This document shows, in pieces, positions 51,110-60,859 of a stretch of DNA of 64,000 nt (position 1 is its first letter; the number at the start of each line of letters is the position of its first letter). The notes under the pieces were generated by a model. The model had not been told where the DNA came from and did not search any database. It worked only from the letters and a program-made list of their open reading frames with translations. The position numbers and the translations under genes are program-made. Location: positions 236,957-300,956 of the forward strand of contig JAUXMY010000042.1 in assembly GCA_030683005.1 (NCBI GenBank), written 5' to 3'. The DNA comes from Caulobacter sp. (GTDB lineage: Bacteria > Pseudomonadota > Alphaproteobacteria > Caulobacterales > Caulobacteraceae).

Positions 51110-52131
51110 CCGTCGAACCGTCCCTCGAAAGCGGCAGACAGGCGTGCGCGGCCCTGTTCGACATCAAAGGGTTCAGGAACGCGCGCCAGCCGGCCCATGG
51201 CGGCGTCGGCGCGGCGGCGGGCGTGCCCCTTCAGCTTGCGGCAGCCTTCGACCACCGCCTTCATCTCGTCCATGTCGCCGTTGCAGTGCAGGACGACGTC
51301 GCACCCGGCGGCCAGCGCCGCCCTGGCCCGGGCCTTGAAGCCGCCCTTGAGCGCCTTCATCGACAGGTCGTCGGTCATCAGCAGGCCGTCGAAGCCGATG
51401 GCGCCGCGGGTGACATCGCGGATCACCGTCTTCGAGGTCGTCGAAGGCCGTTTGCCGTCGATGGCCGTGTAGACGACGTGGGCGGTCATCGCCATCGGCA
51501 TGTCCGACAGCACGCGGAAGGGCGCGAAGTCGCGAGCGTCCAGCTCATCATAGGCCGCGCCGACGACCGGCAGCTCCATGTGGCTGTCGGCCATGGCGCG
51601 GCCGTGCCCCGGAATGTGCTTGATGACTGGCAGCACGCCGCCGGCGATCAGGCCCTCGGCGGCGGCGCGACCCAGCGTGGCCACCGTCTCGACATCCTGG
51701 CCGTAGGCGCGGTCGCCGATGATCTCGTGACCGTCGGGCGAAGGCACGTCGAGCACCGGCACGCAGTCGACGTTGATGCCCAGCTCAAGCAGATCATGGG
51801 CCATCAGTCGCGCGCCCAGCCGGGTGATCTCGCGGCGGACCAGCGGGTCGTTGGTCGGCAGGTCGCCGTAGGCGCGGCCTGGCGGATATTTGGGCCAGTG
51901 AGGCGGGCCCAGCCGCTGCACGCGGCCGCCCTCCTGGTCGATCAGGATCGGCGCGCGCGGATCATCGAGGGCCTCGCGCAGCGCCGCTGTCAGCGCCCGG
52001 ACCTGGTCCGGCGTGTCGATATTGCGCCGGAACAGGATGAAGCCCCAGGGCCGGACCTCCCGGAAGAAGGCGACTTCCGCCCTGGTCAGGGTATGGCCCT
52101 GACACCCGAAGATGGCGGCGAGGCGGCTCAC
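51106..52131 (-). CDS. nagZ: NagZ, beta-N-acetylhexosaminidase (GH3)
   Basis: A 341-residue cytoplasmic glycosidase that removes GlcNAc from 1,6-anhydro-muropeptides in peptidoglycan recycling. Marks: LTRAEVAFFREVRPWGFILF near 14-33, LIDQEGGRVQRLGPPHWPKY near 64-83 (D-Q-E-G-G-x-V-x-R), VIKHIPGHGRAMADSHMELP near 161-180 (K-H-x-P-G-H-G, D-S-H catalytic loop), and GLLMTDDLSMKAL near 248 with the nucleophile Asp in TDDLSM. The start is GTG 52131, overlapping the stop of the SPOR gene by four bases. The association nagZ-scpA-scpB is common in alphaproteobacteria. Confidence 0.96.
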   Translation of the reverse strand: MSRLAAIFGCQGHTLTRAEVAFFREVRPWGFILFRRNIDTPDQVRALTAALREALDDPRAPILIDQEGGRVQRLGPPHWPKYPPGRAYGDLPTNDPLVRREITRLGARLMAHDLLELGINVDCVPVLDVPSPDGHEIIGDRAYGQDVETVATLGRAAAEGLIAGGVLPVIKHIPGHGRAMADSHMELPVVGAAYDELDARDFAPFRVLSDMPMAMTAHVVYTAIDGKRPSTTSKTVIRDVTRGAIGFDGLLMTDDLSMKALKGGFKARARAALAAGCDVVLHCNGDMDEMKAVVEGCRKLKGHARRRADAAMGRLARVPEPFDVEQGRARLSAAFEGRFDG

Positions 52132-52874
52132 CTGACGAAGCAGCTCTTTCCCGCCGCCTTCAGGCGATCACAGAAAGCCGTGGCGTCAGCGCGGCTGGCG
52201 AAACCGGTGACCGAGGTCCGGAACAGGGTCTTGCCGTCCCTCTCGACGGTCTCGACCTGCTTACCCTTACCCGCGGCCATGCCAGGCGACACCGCGGCGG
52301 CCTCGTTCCAGCCCCGGTCGGCCAGGGCCTGGGAGGAGAAGGCCCCGATCTGCACCATCGCGGCGCCGCTGGCGGCGACCGGCGGGGGCGTCTGCGTCGC
52401 GGGTTTGGGCGCGGCGGCGACGGGGACAACGGGCTTGGGCGGCGTGGCCGGCATGGTCGCCGGGGCCGCCGGGGCCGCCGGACGAAGTTCAGCCGTCGTC
52501 GGCGTCGTGGTCGGGGCCGGACGCGGCAGAACCGGCTCCGGCTCGGGCGCGAAGGTCGGCTCGCCGGCGATTCCGCCGTCGTCTGTATGGATGGTCAGAC
52601 CCGCCGCCGGATCAGCCGCCGGCTGGTCAGAGGCCTTGGGCGCGACCTTGGCGGCCTCGACGGCCGCGCCAACCGGCTGCGGCGCGTCATCGGCGCCCCG
52701 CAGGCCGTCGCGGTAGAGCCACACCCCGGCCCCCACGATCAGCACCAGCAGGATGACGGCGCTGATCAGCAGGATGGACGAACCCCCGCCGCCGCCACGC
52801 ACCGGTCGGCGGGCGTCGAAGGAAAGCGGGGAGTCGGTGGGCGGCGTGTAGGCGCCGCGATCATGGTCGGACAT
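52128..52874 (-). CDS. SPOR-domain membrane protein
   Basis: A 248-residue bitopic inner-membrane protein: a short cytoplasmic N-terminus (MSDHDRGAYTPPTDSPLSFD), one span at about 32-51 (SSILLISAVILLVLIVGAGV), a long Pro/Ala-rich periplasmic linker (65-165), and a C-terminal SPOR domain from about 170 (AMVQIGAFSSQALADRGWNE to ADATAFCDRLKAAGKSCFVR). SPOR domains bind denuded septal glycan, so a division-site role is likely. ATG 52874 is used; the frame continues upstream, but the next in-frame ATG, at 52898, gives only MLPGACLK extra. It is the first gene of the SPOR-nagZ-scpA-scpB run. Confidence 0.93.
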   Translation of the reverse strand: MSDHDRGAYTPPTDSPLSFDARRPVRGGGGGSSILLISAVILLVLIVGAGVWLYRDGLRGADDAPQPVGAAVEAAKVAPKASDQPAADPAAGLTIHTDDGGIAGEPTFAPEPEPVLPRPAPTTTPTTAELRPAAPAAPATMPATPPKPVVPVAAAPKPATQTPPPVAASGAAMVQIGAFSSQALADRGWNEAAAVSPGMAAGKGKQVETVERDGKTLFRTSVTGFASRADATAFCDRLKAAGKSCFVR

Positions 52875-52991
52875 CTTCAGGCAGGCTCCAGGGAGCATCG
52901 TTGCGGGCGCAGCGGCGAATCGCGCGCCGACGTCGACCAGTCTATCGAACGGGAGCTCCGGACCGCCAGCGACCTGACGTCGCCGTCGACG

Positions 52992-54176
52992 TTATGACCA
53001 GGCTTCGAGCTGGAACAGCTTGCGGTGCTCTTCGATGGCGTATCTGTCGGTCATGCCCGCGATGTAGTCACAGACCACACGGGCGCGGCCGACCTCGTCG
53101 CGGTTCTGCGACCGGGCGAACCATTCGGTCGGCATGACCTCCGGCTCGCTCATGAACAACGAGAACATCTCGGCGATAATGCGGCGCGCCTGGCTGCGGG
53201 TGCGGTTGACCTTCCAGTGGCGGTACATCCGCTCCATCAGGAAGGCGCGCAGCCGGGCCAGGTCTTCGTTCATGTCCGGCGAGAAGGCGACAAGCGCATG
53301 ATCCAGCGCCCGGACCTCGTCCGGTGAAGCGACGCCGCTGTCGCCGGCCCGCCGCAGGGTCTCGCCCATGACGTCGTCGATCATCGCCCCGATCATCCGC
53401 CGGACCGCTTCCAGGCGCGTCAGGCGGTCATCGAGGTCCGGCCGCTCGGCCTGCACGCCGTGCAGGATCGGCCCGATCAGCGGTACGTCCAGCAGGTCGC
53501 TCAGCTGGAACAGGCCGGCCTGCAGGCCGTCGTCGACGTCGTGGTTGTTGTAGGCGATGTCGTCGGCCACCGCCGCGACCTGGGCCTCGGCCGACGCCCA
53601 GGTGCCGAGCTTCAGGTCATAGGTGGCGTCGAACTGGCGGACCATGTTCCACGACGGGCGCGACAGCTTCTCCGTCACCGGCCCGTTGTGCTTGATGACG
53701 CCCTCCAGCGTCTCCCAGGTCAGGTTCAGGCCCTCGAAGTCCGGGTAGCGATGCTCGAGCTTGGCGACGACCCGGAAGGTCTGGACGTTGTGGTCGAAGC
53801 CGCCGTACGGCTTCATGCTCTCGTCGATCTGGTCCTCGCCGGCATGGCCGAAGGGCGGATGGCCCAGGTCGTGCGCGAGGGCGATGGTCTCGGCCAGATC
53901 GTTATCCAGTCCGAGCGCCGTGGAGAGCGACCGGGCGATTTGCGCCACCTCCAGAGAGTGCGTGAGGCGGGTGCGGTAGTGATCGCCCTCGTGCGCCACG
54001 AAGACCTGGGTCTTTTCCTTCAGCCGCCGGAAGGCCGTGCAGTGGATGATCCGGTCGCGGTCGCGGGCGAATGGCGTGCGCGTCCGGCTTTCGGCTCCCG
54101 GGTGCTGCCGCCCCCGCGACACCGCCGGATTTTCGGCGTAGGGGGCTCGGGGCGGCGGCTGAAATAGAGTGGACAT
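52992..54176 (-). CDS. dgt: dGTPase-like HD-domain triphosphohydrolase
   Basis: A 394-residue HD-domain enzyme of the dGTP triphosphohydrolase type, which cuts dNTPs to deoxynucleoside and triphosphate. The N-terminus [20 protein letters not shown] then [11 protein letters not shown] is characteristic. The HD-domain metal ligands are in [17 protein letters not shown] (H near 91), [18 protein letters not shown] (H-D near 121-122, plus the HPPFGHAGE motif), and [15 protein letters not shown] near 203 (D). ATG 54176 begins [17 protein letters not shown]. It is divergent from erpA with 90 bases between starts. Confidence 0.94.
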   Translation of the reverse strand: MSTLFQPPPRAPYAENPAVSRGRQHPGAESRTRTPFARDRDRIIHCTAFRRLKEKTQVFVAHEGDHYRTRLTHSLEVAQIARSLSTALGLDNDLAETIALAHDLGHPPFGHAGEDQIDESMKPYGGFDHNVQTFRVVAKLEHRYPDFEGLNLTWETLEGVIKHNGPVTEKLSRPSWNMVRQFDATYDLKLGTWASAEAQVAAVADDIAYNNHDVDDGLQAGLFQLSDLLDVPLIGPILHGVQAERPDLDDRLTRLEAVRRMIGAMIDDVMGETLRRAGDSGVASPDEVRALDHALVAFSPDMNEDLARLRAFLMERMYRHWKVNRTRSQARRIIAEMFSLFMSEPEVMPTEWFARSQNRDEVGRARVVCDYIAGMTDRYAIEEHRKLFQLEAWS

Positions 54177-54266
54177 TCGTCGGTCCTGCGTTGCGCCCCC
54201 TTCCCTGAAGGCGCGGGGTTGCACATATATGAAGTCACAGAGTTTTCCACAGCCCTGAGTCCCACG

Positions 54267-54599
54267 TTGAACACCGAGCAAGTCACCCTGTCCGAACAGG
54301 CCGCCCGCCGCCTGCACGCCATCGGCGCCGCCGAGGGACGCAAGGTGATGCTGCGCGTGGCCGTCGACGGCGGCGGCTGCTCGGGCTTCCAGTACCGGTT
54401 TGACCTCGTGGAGGACGCCGACGCGGAGGACCTGCGGGTCGAGCGCGACGGCGCGGCGGCCCTGGTCGATCCAATCTCGCTGGCGCTGCTGAAGGGGTCT
54501 GAGATCGACTTCGTGGACGAGCTGGCCGGCGCCGAGTTCCGCATCCGCAATCCCAACGCCCGCTCCAGCTGCGGCTGCGGGGTAAGCTTCTCCATCTAG
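54267..54599 (+). CDS. erpA: ErpA/IscA-type iron-sulfur cluster insertion protein
   Basis: A 110-residue A-type carrier that delivers Fe-S clusters to apoproteins. [20 protein letters not shown] at the start and [13 protein letters not shown] near 38-50 with the C-terminal [14 protein letters not shown] hold the three conserved cysteines (C-x-many-CGC). The start is uncertain: TTG 54267 gives the normal family length; a TTG at 54219 in the same frame would add 16 residues with no family likeness. Fe-S clients in this window include the radical SAM protein, ETF-QO and IlvD. The divergent dgt-erpA pair is common in this bacterial group. Confidence 0.92.
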   Translation: MNTEQVTLSEQAARRLHAIGAAEGRKVMLRVAVDGGGCSGFQYRFDLVEDADAEDLRVERDGAAALVDPISLALLKGSEIDFVDELAGAEFRIRNPNARSSCGCGVSFSI

Positions 54600-54624
54600 C
54601 GCCGCCTCCGGAGGGAACCTGGGC

Positions 54625-55575
54625 ATGTTCAGCGCGATCATGATGGCTGCGGTGATCGCCGCGGCGCCCGTGGAAGCCGCCGTCGAGATCCCCGGCGGCC
54701 CGGCGCCGCTGAAAGCGACGGAGCTTGCGCCGGTCGGCCGCCCCGGGGCGGCGGTGGTCATCCTGCCGGGATCGGGTCCGACCGACCGGGATGGCAACAA
54801 CCCGATGGGCGTGCGCGGATCGAGCTATCGCCTGCTGGCCGAAGGGATGGCCGCCCAGGGCGTCGCCAGCCTGCGCATGGACAAGCGCGGCATGTTCGCC
54901 AGCGGTCCGGCCGCCGCTGATCCCAACGCCGTTACGGTCACCGTCCTTGCGGCCGACGCGAACGCCTGGGCCAGCGCGCTGAAGCGGCGCACGGGTCTGC
55001 GCTGCGTCTGGTTGCTGGGCCACAGTGAAGGCGGACTGGTGGCCTTGATCGCGGCGGCCACGGACAACCCCGACGTTTGCGGGCTCGTCCTGGTCGCCGC
55101 CGCCGGCCGACCCCTGGGTGTGGTCCTCCGCGAGCAGCTGCAGTCCAATCCGGCCAACGCGCCCGTGCTGCCGCAGGCGATGAACGCGATCAGCGAGCTG
55201 GAAGCCGGGCGCAAGGTCAACACGGCCGACATGCACCCGGCGCTGCTGCCCCTGTTCCGACCCGCCGTGCAGGATTTCCTGATCGAGTCGTTTCGTCAGG
55301 ATCCGGCGGCGCTGGCGGCCGGGATCGGCAAGCCGATCCTCATTGTCCAGGGAGAGACAGACCTGCAGGTGTCCGTCGCGGATGCGCAGGCGCTGAAGGC
55401 AGCCCAGCCGGGCGCTCGGCTGGTCGTTCTTCCACAGGTCAACCACGTTCTGAAGACAGCGCCCATCGGCCGGGCGTCGAACCTGGCCACCTACGCTGAC
55501 CCCTCGCTGCCGCTGGCGCCCGGCGTTGTCGAGGCGATCACGGACTTCGTGAAACGTCAGCCCGGGATGAACTGA
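54625..55575 (+). CDS. Secreted alpha/beta hydrolase
   Basis: A 316-residue alpha/beta hydrolase with a probable signal peptide ([20 protein letters not shown]). The oxyanion region is [20 protein letters not shown] near 43-62; the nucleophile elbow GHSEGG near 134; the acid in [10 protein letters not shown] near 254, and the His in LPQVNHVLK near 278. This [15 protein letters not shown] block is shared with a family of exported serine esterases/peptidases in proteobacteria. The substrate cannot be told. It starts 26 bases after erpA and overlaps the convergent small membrane gene by 19 bases. Confidence 0.9.
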   Translation: MFSAIMMAAVIAAAPVEAAVEIPGGPAPLKATELAPVGRPGAAVVILPGSGPTDRDGNNPMGVRGSSYRLLAEGMAAQGVASLRMDKRGMFASGPAAADPNAVTVTVLAADANAWASALKRRTGLRCVWLLGHSEGGLVALIAAATDNPDVCGLVLVAAAGRPLGVVLREQLQSNPANAPVLPQAMNAISELEAGRKVNTADMHPALLPLFRPAVQDFLIESFRQDPAALAAGIGKPILIVQGETDLQVSVADAQALKAAQPGARLVVLPQVNHVLKTAPIGRASNLATYADPSLPLAPGVVEAITDFVKRQPGMN

Positions 55576-55895
55576 AGCACGATCGCCAGCAGCAGACCCC
55601 AGATCAGGGGGGCGCTCATGGCCGACCAGGCCAGCGGCTCGCGCTTGCGCCGCCAGAAAATCCAGGCGGCCAGCGGCGCGAGCAGGCAGACGATCCAGAA
55701 GGTGATCATCAGGAAGAAGCCGATCCAGGCGAGCGGATTGAGCAGGTTTCCGCGATCGTCGAAGACCAGCGGCGAAAACAGCGTGCCCACCGCGCCGAGC
55801 GGGGCTATGCCGACGCAGACCAGCGTCGCCAGGATCATCAGAATGAACCTGGTGCGTTGATCACGCTCCGCTACGGTCTTGAGCCGCCCCGCCAT
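55557..55895 (-). CDS. Small three-span membrane protein
   Basis: A 112-residue protein with three hydrophobic segments, about 17-40 (RFILMILATLVCVGIAPLGA), 54-78 (PLAWIGFFLMITFWIVCLLA) and 92-110 ([20 protein letters not shown]). A basic N-terminus and a KRR loop suggest N-in topology. No domain is recognised. It is convergent with the hydrolase gene (overlap of 19 bases at the 3' ends) and divergent from xthA by 36 bases. Confidence 0.7.
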   Translation of the reverse strand: MAGRLKTVAERDQRTRFILMILATLVCVGIAPLGAVGTLFSPLVFDDRGNLLNPLAWIGFFLMITFWIVCLLAPLAAWIFWRRKREPLAWSAMSAPLIWGLLLAIVLQFIPG

Positions 55896-55931
55896 GGTCC
55901 CTAGCCTTCTCCTCTCGCCACGGAGCCGTCA

Positions 55932-56711
55932 ATGCGACTCGCCACCTGGAACGTGAACTCGGTCAACGCTCGCCTGGAAACGGTGCTGGCCTGGTTCGAG
56001 GCCGCCTCGCCCGACGTGGCGGTGCTGCAGGAAATCAAATGCATCGACGAGAAGTTCCCGGCCGAAGCGTTCGAGCGCCTCGGCTACAATGTCGCCGTCC
56101 ACGGACAGAAGACCTACAATGGCGTGGCCATGCTCTCGAAGACTCCGATGGAGGACATCCGCAGGGGTCTGCCGGGTGACGAGACCGACGAACAGGCGCG
56201 CTATATCGAGACGGTGGTGTCCGGCGCGAGGCCGGTGCGGGTGATCGGCATCTACCTGCCCAACGGAAACCCGATCGGCACGGAGAAGTTCGCATACAAG
56301 CTGGCCTGGATGGAGCGCCTGAACCGCCACATCCGCACGCTCCTGCCGCTTGAGGAGCCGATGGTCATCGCCGGCGACTACAACGTCATTCCCTCCGAGG
56401 CCGATGTCGAGAAGCCCAAGGACTGGCTGGGCGACGCCCTGTTCCAGCCGGAGAGCCGCGCCGCCTACCGCGCGCTGCAGAACCTTGGCCTCACCGACGC
56501 CTACATGGCCGCCGACGGCGCGCCGGGCGGCTACACCTTCTGGGACTACCAGGCCGGCGCCTGGCCGCGGAACAACGGCATCCGCATCGACCATGCCCTG
56601 CTCTCGCCCCAGGCCGCCGACCGGCTGGTGCGCGTGGATATCCACCGTGACGTTCGCGGCGGCGAGAAGCCTTCCGACCATGTGCCGGTCGTCGTGGAGC
56701 TGAACCTGTGA
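55932..56711 (+). CDS. xthA: Exodeoxyribonuclease III / AP endonuclease
   Basis: A 259-residue Mg-dependent nuclease of base excision repair cutting at abasic sites, which would act after the uracil-DNA glycosylase at 3757. Conserved residues are visible: MRLATWNVNSVNARLETVLA (Asn7), VLQEIKCID near 32 (Glu34), the active-site segment IYLPNGNPIGTEKFAYKLAW near 107, VIAGDYNVIPSEADVEKP near 147 (Asp/Asn), GIRIDHALLSP near 220 and EKPSDHVPVVVEL near 246 (Asp-His). The length and start MRLATWNVNS are typical. Its stop overlaps the next gene's GTG start. Confidence 0.96.
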   Translation: MRLATWNVNSVNARLETVLAWFEAASPDVAVLQEIKCIDEKFPAEAFERLGYNVAVHGQKTYNGVAMLSKTPMEDIRRGLPGDETDEQARYIETVVSGARPVRVIGIYLPNGNPIGTEKFAYKLAWMERLNRHIRTLLPLEEPMVIAGDYNVIPSEADVEKPKDWLGDALFQPESRAAYRALQNLGLTDAYMAADGAPGGYTFWDYQAGAWPRNNGIRIDHALLSPQAADRLVRVDIHRDVRGGEKPSDHVPVVVELNL

Positions 56712-57079
56712 TCAAGCTGACCTTCTGCCTCATCCGCCTGCCGCACCTGACGCGGGAGGCGTTCCAGGACTACTGGCTGAACACGCACGGCCCGCTGGTC
56801 GCCAGCGTGAAGGAACCGCTTCGAATCCGCCGCTACGTCCAGTTGCACAGCTTCGATCCGGCGGTCAGCGCCGACTCCCGCGCCAGCCGCGGCGGCCCGG
56901 AGCAGTTCGACGGCGTGGCCCAACTTTGGTGGGACAGCTTCGACGACATGGCCCTCACCGCCGAGGATCCCGCCGCCCGCGAGGCCGGCCGGATGCTGCT
57001 GGAGGACGAGAAGCGCTTCATCGACCTGGCCCGTTCGCCGCTGTGGTGGGGCGAGGAGAAGGTCATCATCGGCGCCTGA
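56708..57079 (+). CDS. EthD-domain protein
   Basis: A 123-residue protein of the EthD ferredoxin-like fold: IKLTFCLIRLPHLTREAFQD then YWLNTHGPLVASVKEPLRIR near 20-40, where the W-x-x-x-H-G-P motif is diagnostic, and a mid VAQLWWDSFDDMALTAEDPA with the final E-RFIDLARSPLWWGEE. EthD proteins are small enzymes or accessory factors in ether, quinone or polyketide metabolism. It begins with GTG 56708 overlapping the xthA stop (GTGA) and is translated with it, though no functional link is evident. Confidence 0.88.
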   Translation: MIKLTFCLIRLPHLTREAFQDYWLNTHGPLVASVKEPLRIRRYVQLHSFDPAVSADSRASRGGPEQFDGVAQLWWDSFDDMALTAEDPAAREAGRMLLEDEKRFIDLARSPLWWGEEKVIIGA

Positions 57080-57127
57080 CGTCGCGGGGCGCTGACGAAC
57101 GCCGGGACTCTCGCTAAGCCTTGGCGC

Positions 57128-57841
57128 ATGACGGACATGTGGCGCCTTCTGATGATGCTGGGGCTGGCCGGAACGGCGGTGACGTTTCTGGGCAGCCTGG
57201 CGCTGTGGTGGCACAATGACGAGCGGCGCATCCGCCGCGCCCTGCGCAATGTCCTGCAAAGCGAGCCGGAGTCGATGATCGTCGCCCACGGCCGGGGTCG
57301 CGGCGGCGGATTTTCCTTCGCCTCCGGCCTGATCGCCGTGGCCTGGGACCGGGGCGACTGGTGTCTGGTCTACCGCATCGACGAGGTCATCGGCGCCGAG
57401 CTGATCATCGACGGCCAGGTGGTGGCCAGGGCCTTCCGGGGCGAACCCCGCCGCGCGCTGGAGCAGGTGGTGTCCTCGGCCGACCAGGTCACCCTGCGGC
57501 TGCTGTTCGATGACCCGAAAAGCCCGGACTTCGAACTGGACCTCTGGCTGCGTGGCGACGAGGCCCGGCGGGACGACTGGTCGCCCCGCGCGGCGATCGG
57601 CGAGGCCAACCGCTGGCTGGCCCGGGTCGAGGCCATTGTCCGCAGGCCCGCGCGACCGCAGGCTCCGGTGGTCGCCACCCCGCCCCCGGTGACGCGCATT
57701 GCCGAAGCCCAACCCCGGGCGAAGCCGCGCCAGCCCGTAGCGCCGCCAGTGGATGACGAGGCCCCGCCGTGGGACGGCGATCCGGAGTTCGATTTCGGGC
57801 CGGATGACGACGAAGAGTCGGACAGGCGTCACGATAATTGA
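57128..57841 (+). CDS. Hypothetical membrane-anchored protein
   Basis: A 237-residue protein with one N-terminal span (LLMMLGLAGTAVTFLGSLAL, residues 7-26), then HNDERRIRRALRNVLQSEPE and a beta-rich domain (SMIVAHGRGRGGGFSFASGL; WCLVYRIDEVIGAELIIDGQ; VTLRLLFDDPKSPDFELDLW) to about 165, a short helix (AIGEANRWLARVEAIVR) and a disordered, Pro-rich and acidic C-terminus (DDEAPPWDGDPEFDFGPDDD). I recognise no family. The anchored beta domain with a flexible acidic tail suggests a cytoplasmic-side adaptor. It is 48 bases after the EthD gene and may share its transcript. Confidence 0.7.
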   Translation: MTDMWRLLMMLGLAGTAVTFLGSLALWWHNDERRIRRALRNVLQSEPESMIVAHGRGRGGGFSFASGLIAVAWDRGDWCLVYRIDEVIGAELIIDGQVVARAFRGEPRRALEQVVSSADQVTLRLLFDDPKSPDFELDLWLRGDEARRDDWSPRAAIGEANRWLARVEAIVRRPARPQAPVVATPPPVTRIAEAQPRAKPRQPVAPPVDDEAPPWDGDPEFDFGPDDDEESDRRHDN

Positions 57842-57894
57842 CAGCGTAAACCGGCCAGCGCACCTTCCCCTGTGTCATCCTGGGGAGGAAAGCC

Positions 57895-58581
57895 ATGACC
57901 GCGCTGATCGCCGCCGCCGTCTTCTTCGTATCGCTGCACCTGCTGGTCTCCGGCACCGTCCTGCGCGGAGTGCTGGTCGGGGCGATCAAGGAAGGGCCCT
58001 ACATGGGGCTGTTCTCGCTGGCCTCGGTCGGCGGCATCGTCTGGCTGTCGATGGCCTATGGCGACGCCCGCGGCCTCGGGCCGATCTACTGGGACCTGGG
58101 CCCGGGCGCCCGCCACGCCGGGCTGCTGATCATGCTGCTGGCCCTGCTGCTGGTCGTGCCGGGCCTGCTCACACCCAACCCCACCAGCGTCAAGCAGGAG
58201 GGCGCGCTCGACAAGCCGGACGCGGTGAAGGGCATGCTGCGCATCACCCGCCATCCGTTCCTGTGGGGCGTGGCGATCTGGGCCCTGGGACATCTGCTGT
58301 CCAACGGCGACCTGCCCAGCGTCATCCTGTTCGGCTCCATGCTGGCGCTGGGCGTGTTCGGCACGGTCAGCATCGACGCCAAGCGCAAGAAGGCCCTGGG
58401 CGCCAAGTGGGACGCCTTCGCGGCCCAGACCTCCAACATCCCGTTCGGCGCCATCCTGACCGGCCGCCAGAAACTGTCGCTCGGCGAGATCGGCTGGTGG
58501 CGGCTGGCGCTGGCCGTGGCGATCTGGGCGGCGCTGATCTGGGCTCATCCGATGCTGTTCGGCGTCTCGCCCCTGGCTTGA
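57895..58581 (+). CDS. NnrU family membrane protein
   Basis: A 228-residue membrane protein with about six spans, of the NnrU family. AAAVFFVSLHLLVSGTVLRG near 5-24 includes the family H-x-L-x-S-G segment; GPYMGLFSLASVGGIVWLSM, HAGLLIMLLALLLVVPGLL and GMLRITRHPFLWGVAIWALG near 109-128 (the R-H-P-x-x-x-G motif) follow; the C-terminus has QTSNIPFGAILTGRQKLS. NnrU was found next to nitric oxide reductase genes but is widespread and the function is unproved; the R-H-P motif and topology resemble isoprenylcysteine methyltransferase-like enzymes. It lies 53 bases after the hypothetical gene. Confidence 0.9.
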   Translation: MTALIAAAVFFVSLHLLVSGTVLRGVLVGAIKEGPYMGLFSLASVGGIVWLSMAYGDARGLGPIYWDLGPGARHAGLLIMLLALLLVVPGLLTPNPTSVKQEGALDKPDAVKGMLRITRHPFLWGVAIWALGHLLSNGDLPSVILFGSMLALGVFGTVSIDAKRKKALGAKWDAFAAQTSNIPFGAILTGRQKLSLGEIGWWRLALAVAIWAALIWAHPMLFGVSPLA

Positions 58582-58630
58582 TGCGAGAAGCCGGCGGGGC
58601 GATGCTGGCGTGCGTTCCGGGAGCTACGCC

Positions 58631-58975
58631 ATGAAAACCGCCGTCGTCCTCTCCACCCTGGTGCTGGCCGCGCCATCCCTCGCGCTCGCACAGGGCCAGC
58701 CCCTGCGCCTGCTCAACCCGGCCGACGCCAACCGCGACGGCGTGGTCTCCGACGATGAACGCGCGGACTATCTCGCGAAGAAGGCCGCCGGGGCCCAGGA
58801 CGAACCCGGCCTGCCGGTCTCCGCGCCCAGGGCGGGCGGCGCCGACACCATCGTCATGGGCAAGCCCGGCGGCCAGCCGCGTGACGACACCGGCGCGGCG
58901 GGCGAGCCTCCGGTCGCCGCCAGCGACTTCGAGAAGTCGGTCGAGACCCGGATCCGCAGGGATCGCGACGACTAG
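58631..58975 (+). CDS. Secreted EF-hand-like protein
   Basis: A 114-residue exported protein: signal peptide MKTAVVLSTLVLAAPSLALA, then one EF-hand-like loop, DANRDGVVSDDE at about 33-44, which fits the DxDxDG calcium loop (positions 1, 3, 5 and 12 acidic or Asn). The rest is Gly/Pro/Asp-rich and probably disordered, ending KSVETRIRRDRDD. A single EF-hand in a periplasmic protein is common in alphaproteobacteria; the role is unknown. It is 49 bases after the NnrU gene and ends 33 bases before the convergent ilvD stop. Confidence 0.75.
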   Translation: MKTAVVLSTLVLAAPSLALAQGQPLRLLNPADANRDGVVSDDERADYLAKKAAGAQDEPGLPVSAPRAGGADTIVMGKPGGQPRDDTGAAGEPPVAASDFEKSVETRIRRDRDD

Positions 58976-59008
58976 GAAGCGTCGCGCGCTGTCGGCGCCA
59001 GATCTGCC

Positions 59009-60859
59009 TCAGCGCTCGACCTGGCTGACGTCGCGGACGGCGCCCCTGGCGGCGTTGGTGGTCATGGCGGCGTAGGCGCGCAGGGCGGGCGACACCGCGC
59101 GGACGCGATCGACCGGCTTCCAGGCGTCCTTGCCCCGGGCCACCATCGCCGCGCGACGCGCCTCGATCACCGCGTCGGTGAGCTCCAGGGTGATGCCCCG
59201 GTTGGGGATGTCGATCAGGATCGGATCGCCGGTCTCGACCAGCGCGATCAGGCCGCCCTCGCCGGCTTCCGGCGAGACGTGGCCGATGGAAAGGCCCGAG
59301 GTGCCGCCGGAGAACCGTCCGTCAGTGATCAGGGCGCAGGCGGCGCCCAGGCCCTTCGATTTCAGGTAGGTGGTCGGGTAGAGCATTTCCTGCATGCCCG
59401 GCCCGCCCTTGGGCCCCTCGTAGCGGATGACCACCACGTCGCCGGCCTTGACCTTGCCGCCGAGGATGCCGCTGACCGCCGCCTCCTGGCTTTCATAGAC
59501 CTTCGCCGTCCCCCGGAAGGTCAGGATCGAGTCGTCGACGCCTGCGGTCTTCACGATACAGCCCTCCGGCGCGAGGTTGCCGAACAGGACGGCGAGGCCG
59601 CCGTCCTTCGAGAACGGATGCTCGACCGAGCGGATGACGCCAGCCTCGCGGTCGGTGTCGAGGCTCTCCCAGCGCGCGGCCTGGCTGAAGGCGATCTGGG
59701 TCGGCTTGCCGCCGGGCGCGGCGCTGAACAGGTCGCGGGCGACCTGGCTGTTGCTGCGGCCAATGTCCCAGCGGGCCAGGCTCTCGGCCATGGTCGCCGT
59801 GTGCACGGTCGGCTGGGTGGCGTCGATCAGGCCGCCGCGCTCCAGTTCGCCCAGAATGGACATGACGCCGCCAGCCCGGTGGACGTCCTCCATGTGCACG
59901 TCGGCCTTGGCCGGCGCGACCTTGCACAGGCAGGGCACGCGGCGCGACAGGCGGTCGATGTCGGCCATGCCGAAATCGACCTCGCCCTCGTGGGCGGCGG
60001 CCAGCAGGTGCAGCACGGTGTTGGTCGAGCCGCCCATGGCGATGTCCAGGCTCATGGCGTTCTCGAACGCCGCCCGGGTGGCGATGCCGCGCGGCAGGGC
60101 CGTGGGGTCGTCCTGCTCGTACCAGCGCTGGCAGAGGTCGACGACCAGCCGGCCGGCCTCCCTGAACAGCGCCTCGCGGTCGGCGTGGGTGGCCAGCACC
60201 GAGCCGTTGCCGGGCAGCGACAGGCCCAGGGCCTCGGTCAGGCAGTTCATCGAATTGGCCGTGAACATGCCCGAGCAGGAGCCGCAGGTCGGACAGGCGG
60301 CGCGTTCGATCTCCGCGACCTCCTCGTCGCTGTAGCTATCGTCGGCGGCGACGACCATGGCGTCGACCAGATCGAGCGAGCGGATCTGGCCCTTCACCAC
60401 CACCTTGCCGGCTTCCATCGGCCCGCCGGAGACGAAGACGACCGGGATGTTCAGCCGCATGGCCGCCATCAGCATGCCGGGCGTGATCTTGTCGCAGTTG
60501 GAGATGCAGACCATGGCGTCGGCGCAGTGAGCGTTGACCATGTACTCGACGCTGTCGGCGATCAGCTCGCGGCTGGGCAGCGAATAGAGCATGCCGCCGT
60601 GGCCCATGGCGATGCCGTCGTCCACGGCGATGGTGTTGAACTCCTTGGCCACGCCGCCGGCCGCCTCGATCTCGCGGGCGACCAGCTGGCCGAGGTCCTT
60701 CAGATGCACGTGGCCCGGCACGAACTGGGTGAAGCTGTTGGCCACCGCGATGATCGGCTTGCCGAAGTCGGAGTCCTTCATGCCGGTGGCGCGCCACAGG
60801 CCCCGGGCGCCGGCCATGTTGCGGCCGTGGGTGGAGGTGCGTGAGCGAAGGGCGGGCAT
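59009..60859 (-). CDS. ilvD: Dihydroxy-acid dehydratase
   Basis: A 616-residue Fe-S enzyme that dehydrates 2,3-dihydroxy acids in valine, leucine and isoleucine synthesis. Marks: [20 protein letters not shown] at 13-32, [20 protein letters not shown] near 117-136 with cluster Cys, [20 protein letters not shown] near 188-207 with the second and third Cys, and [20 protein letters not shown]. The C-terminal [20 protein letters not shown] near 513 contains the active-site Ser/Lys region. The start is ATG 60859. It is divergent from the IlvR-like LysR gene with 98 bases between, as in Caulobacter. Confidence 0.97.
   Translation of the reverse strand: MPALRSRTSTHGRNMAGARGLWRATGMKDSDFGKPIIAVANSFTQFVPGHVHLKDLGQLVAREIEAAGGVAKEFNTIAVDDGIAMGHGGMLYSLPSRELIADSVEYMVNAHCADAMVCISNCDKITPGMLMAAMRLNIPVVFVSGGPMEAGKVVVKGQIRSLDLVDAMVVAADDSYSDEEVAEIERAACPTCGSCSGMFTANSMNCLTEALGLSLPGNGSVLATHADREALFREAGRLVVDLCQRWYEQDDPTALPRGIATRAAFENAMSLDIAMGGSTNTVLHLLAAAHEGEVDFGMADIDRLSRRVPCLCKVAPAKADVHMEDVHRAGGVMSILGELERGGLIDATQPTVHTATMAESLARWDIGRSNSQVARDLFSAAPGGKPTQIAFSQAARWESLDTDREAGVIRSVEHPFSKDGGLAVLFGNLAPEGCIVKTAGVDDSILTFRGTAKVYESQEAAVSGILGGKVKAGDVVVIRYEGPKGGPGMQEMLYPTTYLKSKGLGAACALITDGRFSGGTSGLSIGHVSPEAGEGGLIALVETGDPILIDIPNRGITLELTDAVIEARRAAMVARGKDAWKPVDRVRAVSPALRAYAAMTTNAARGAVRDVSQVER

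Noticed and set aside
59279..60844. Plus-strand open frame of about 520 codons opposite ilvD
   Set aside because: Antisense shadow; ilvD is unmistakable by its Fe-S and active-site motifs.
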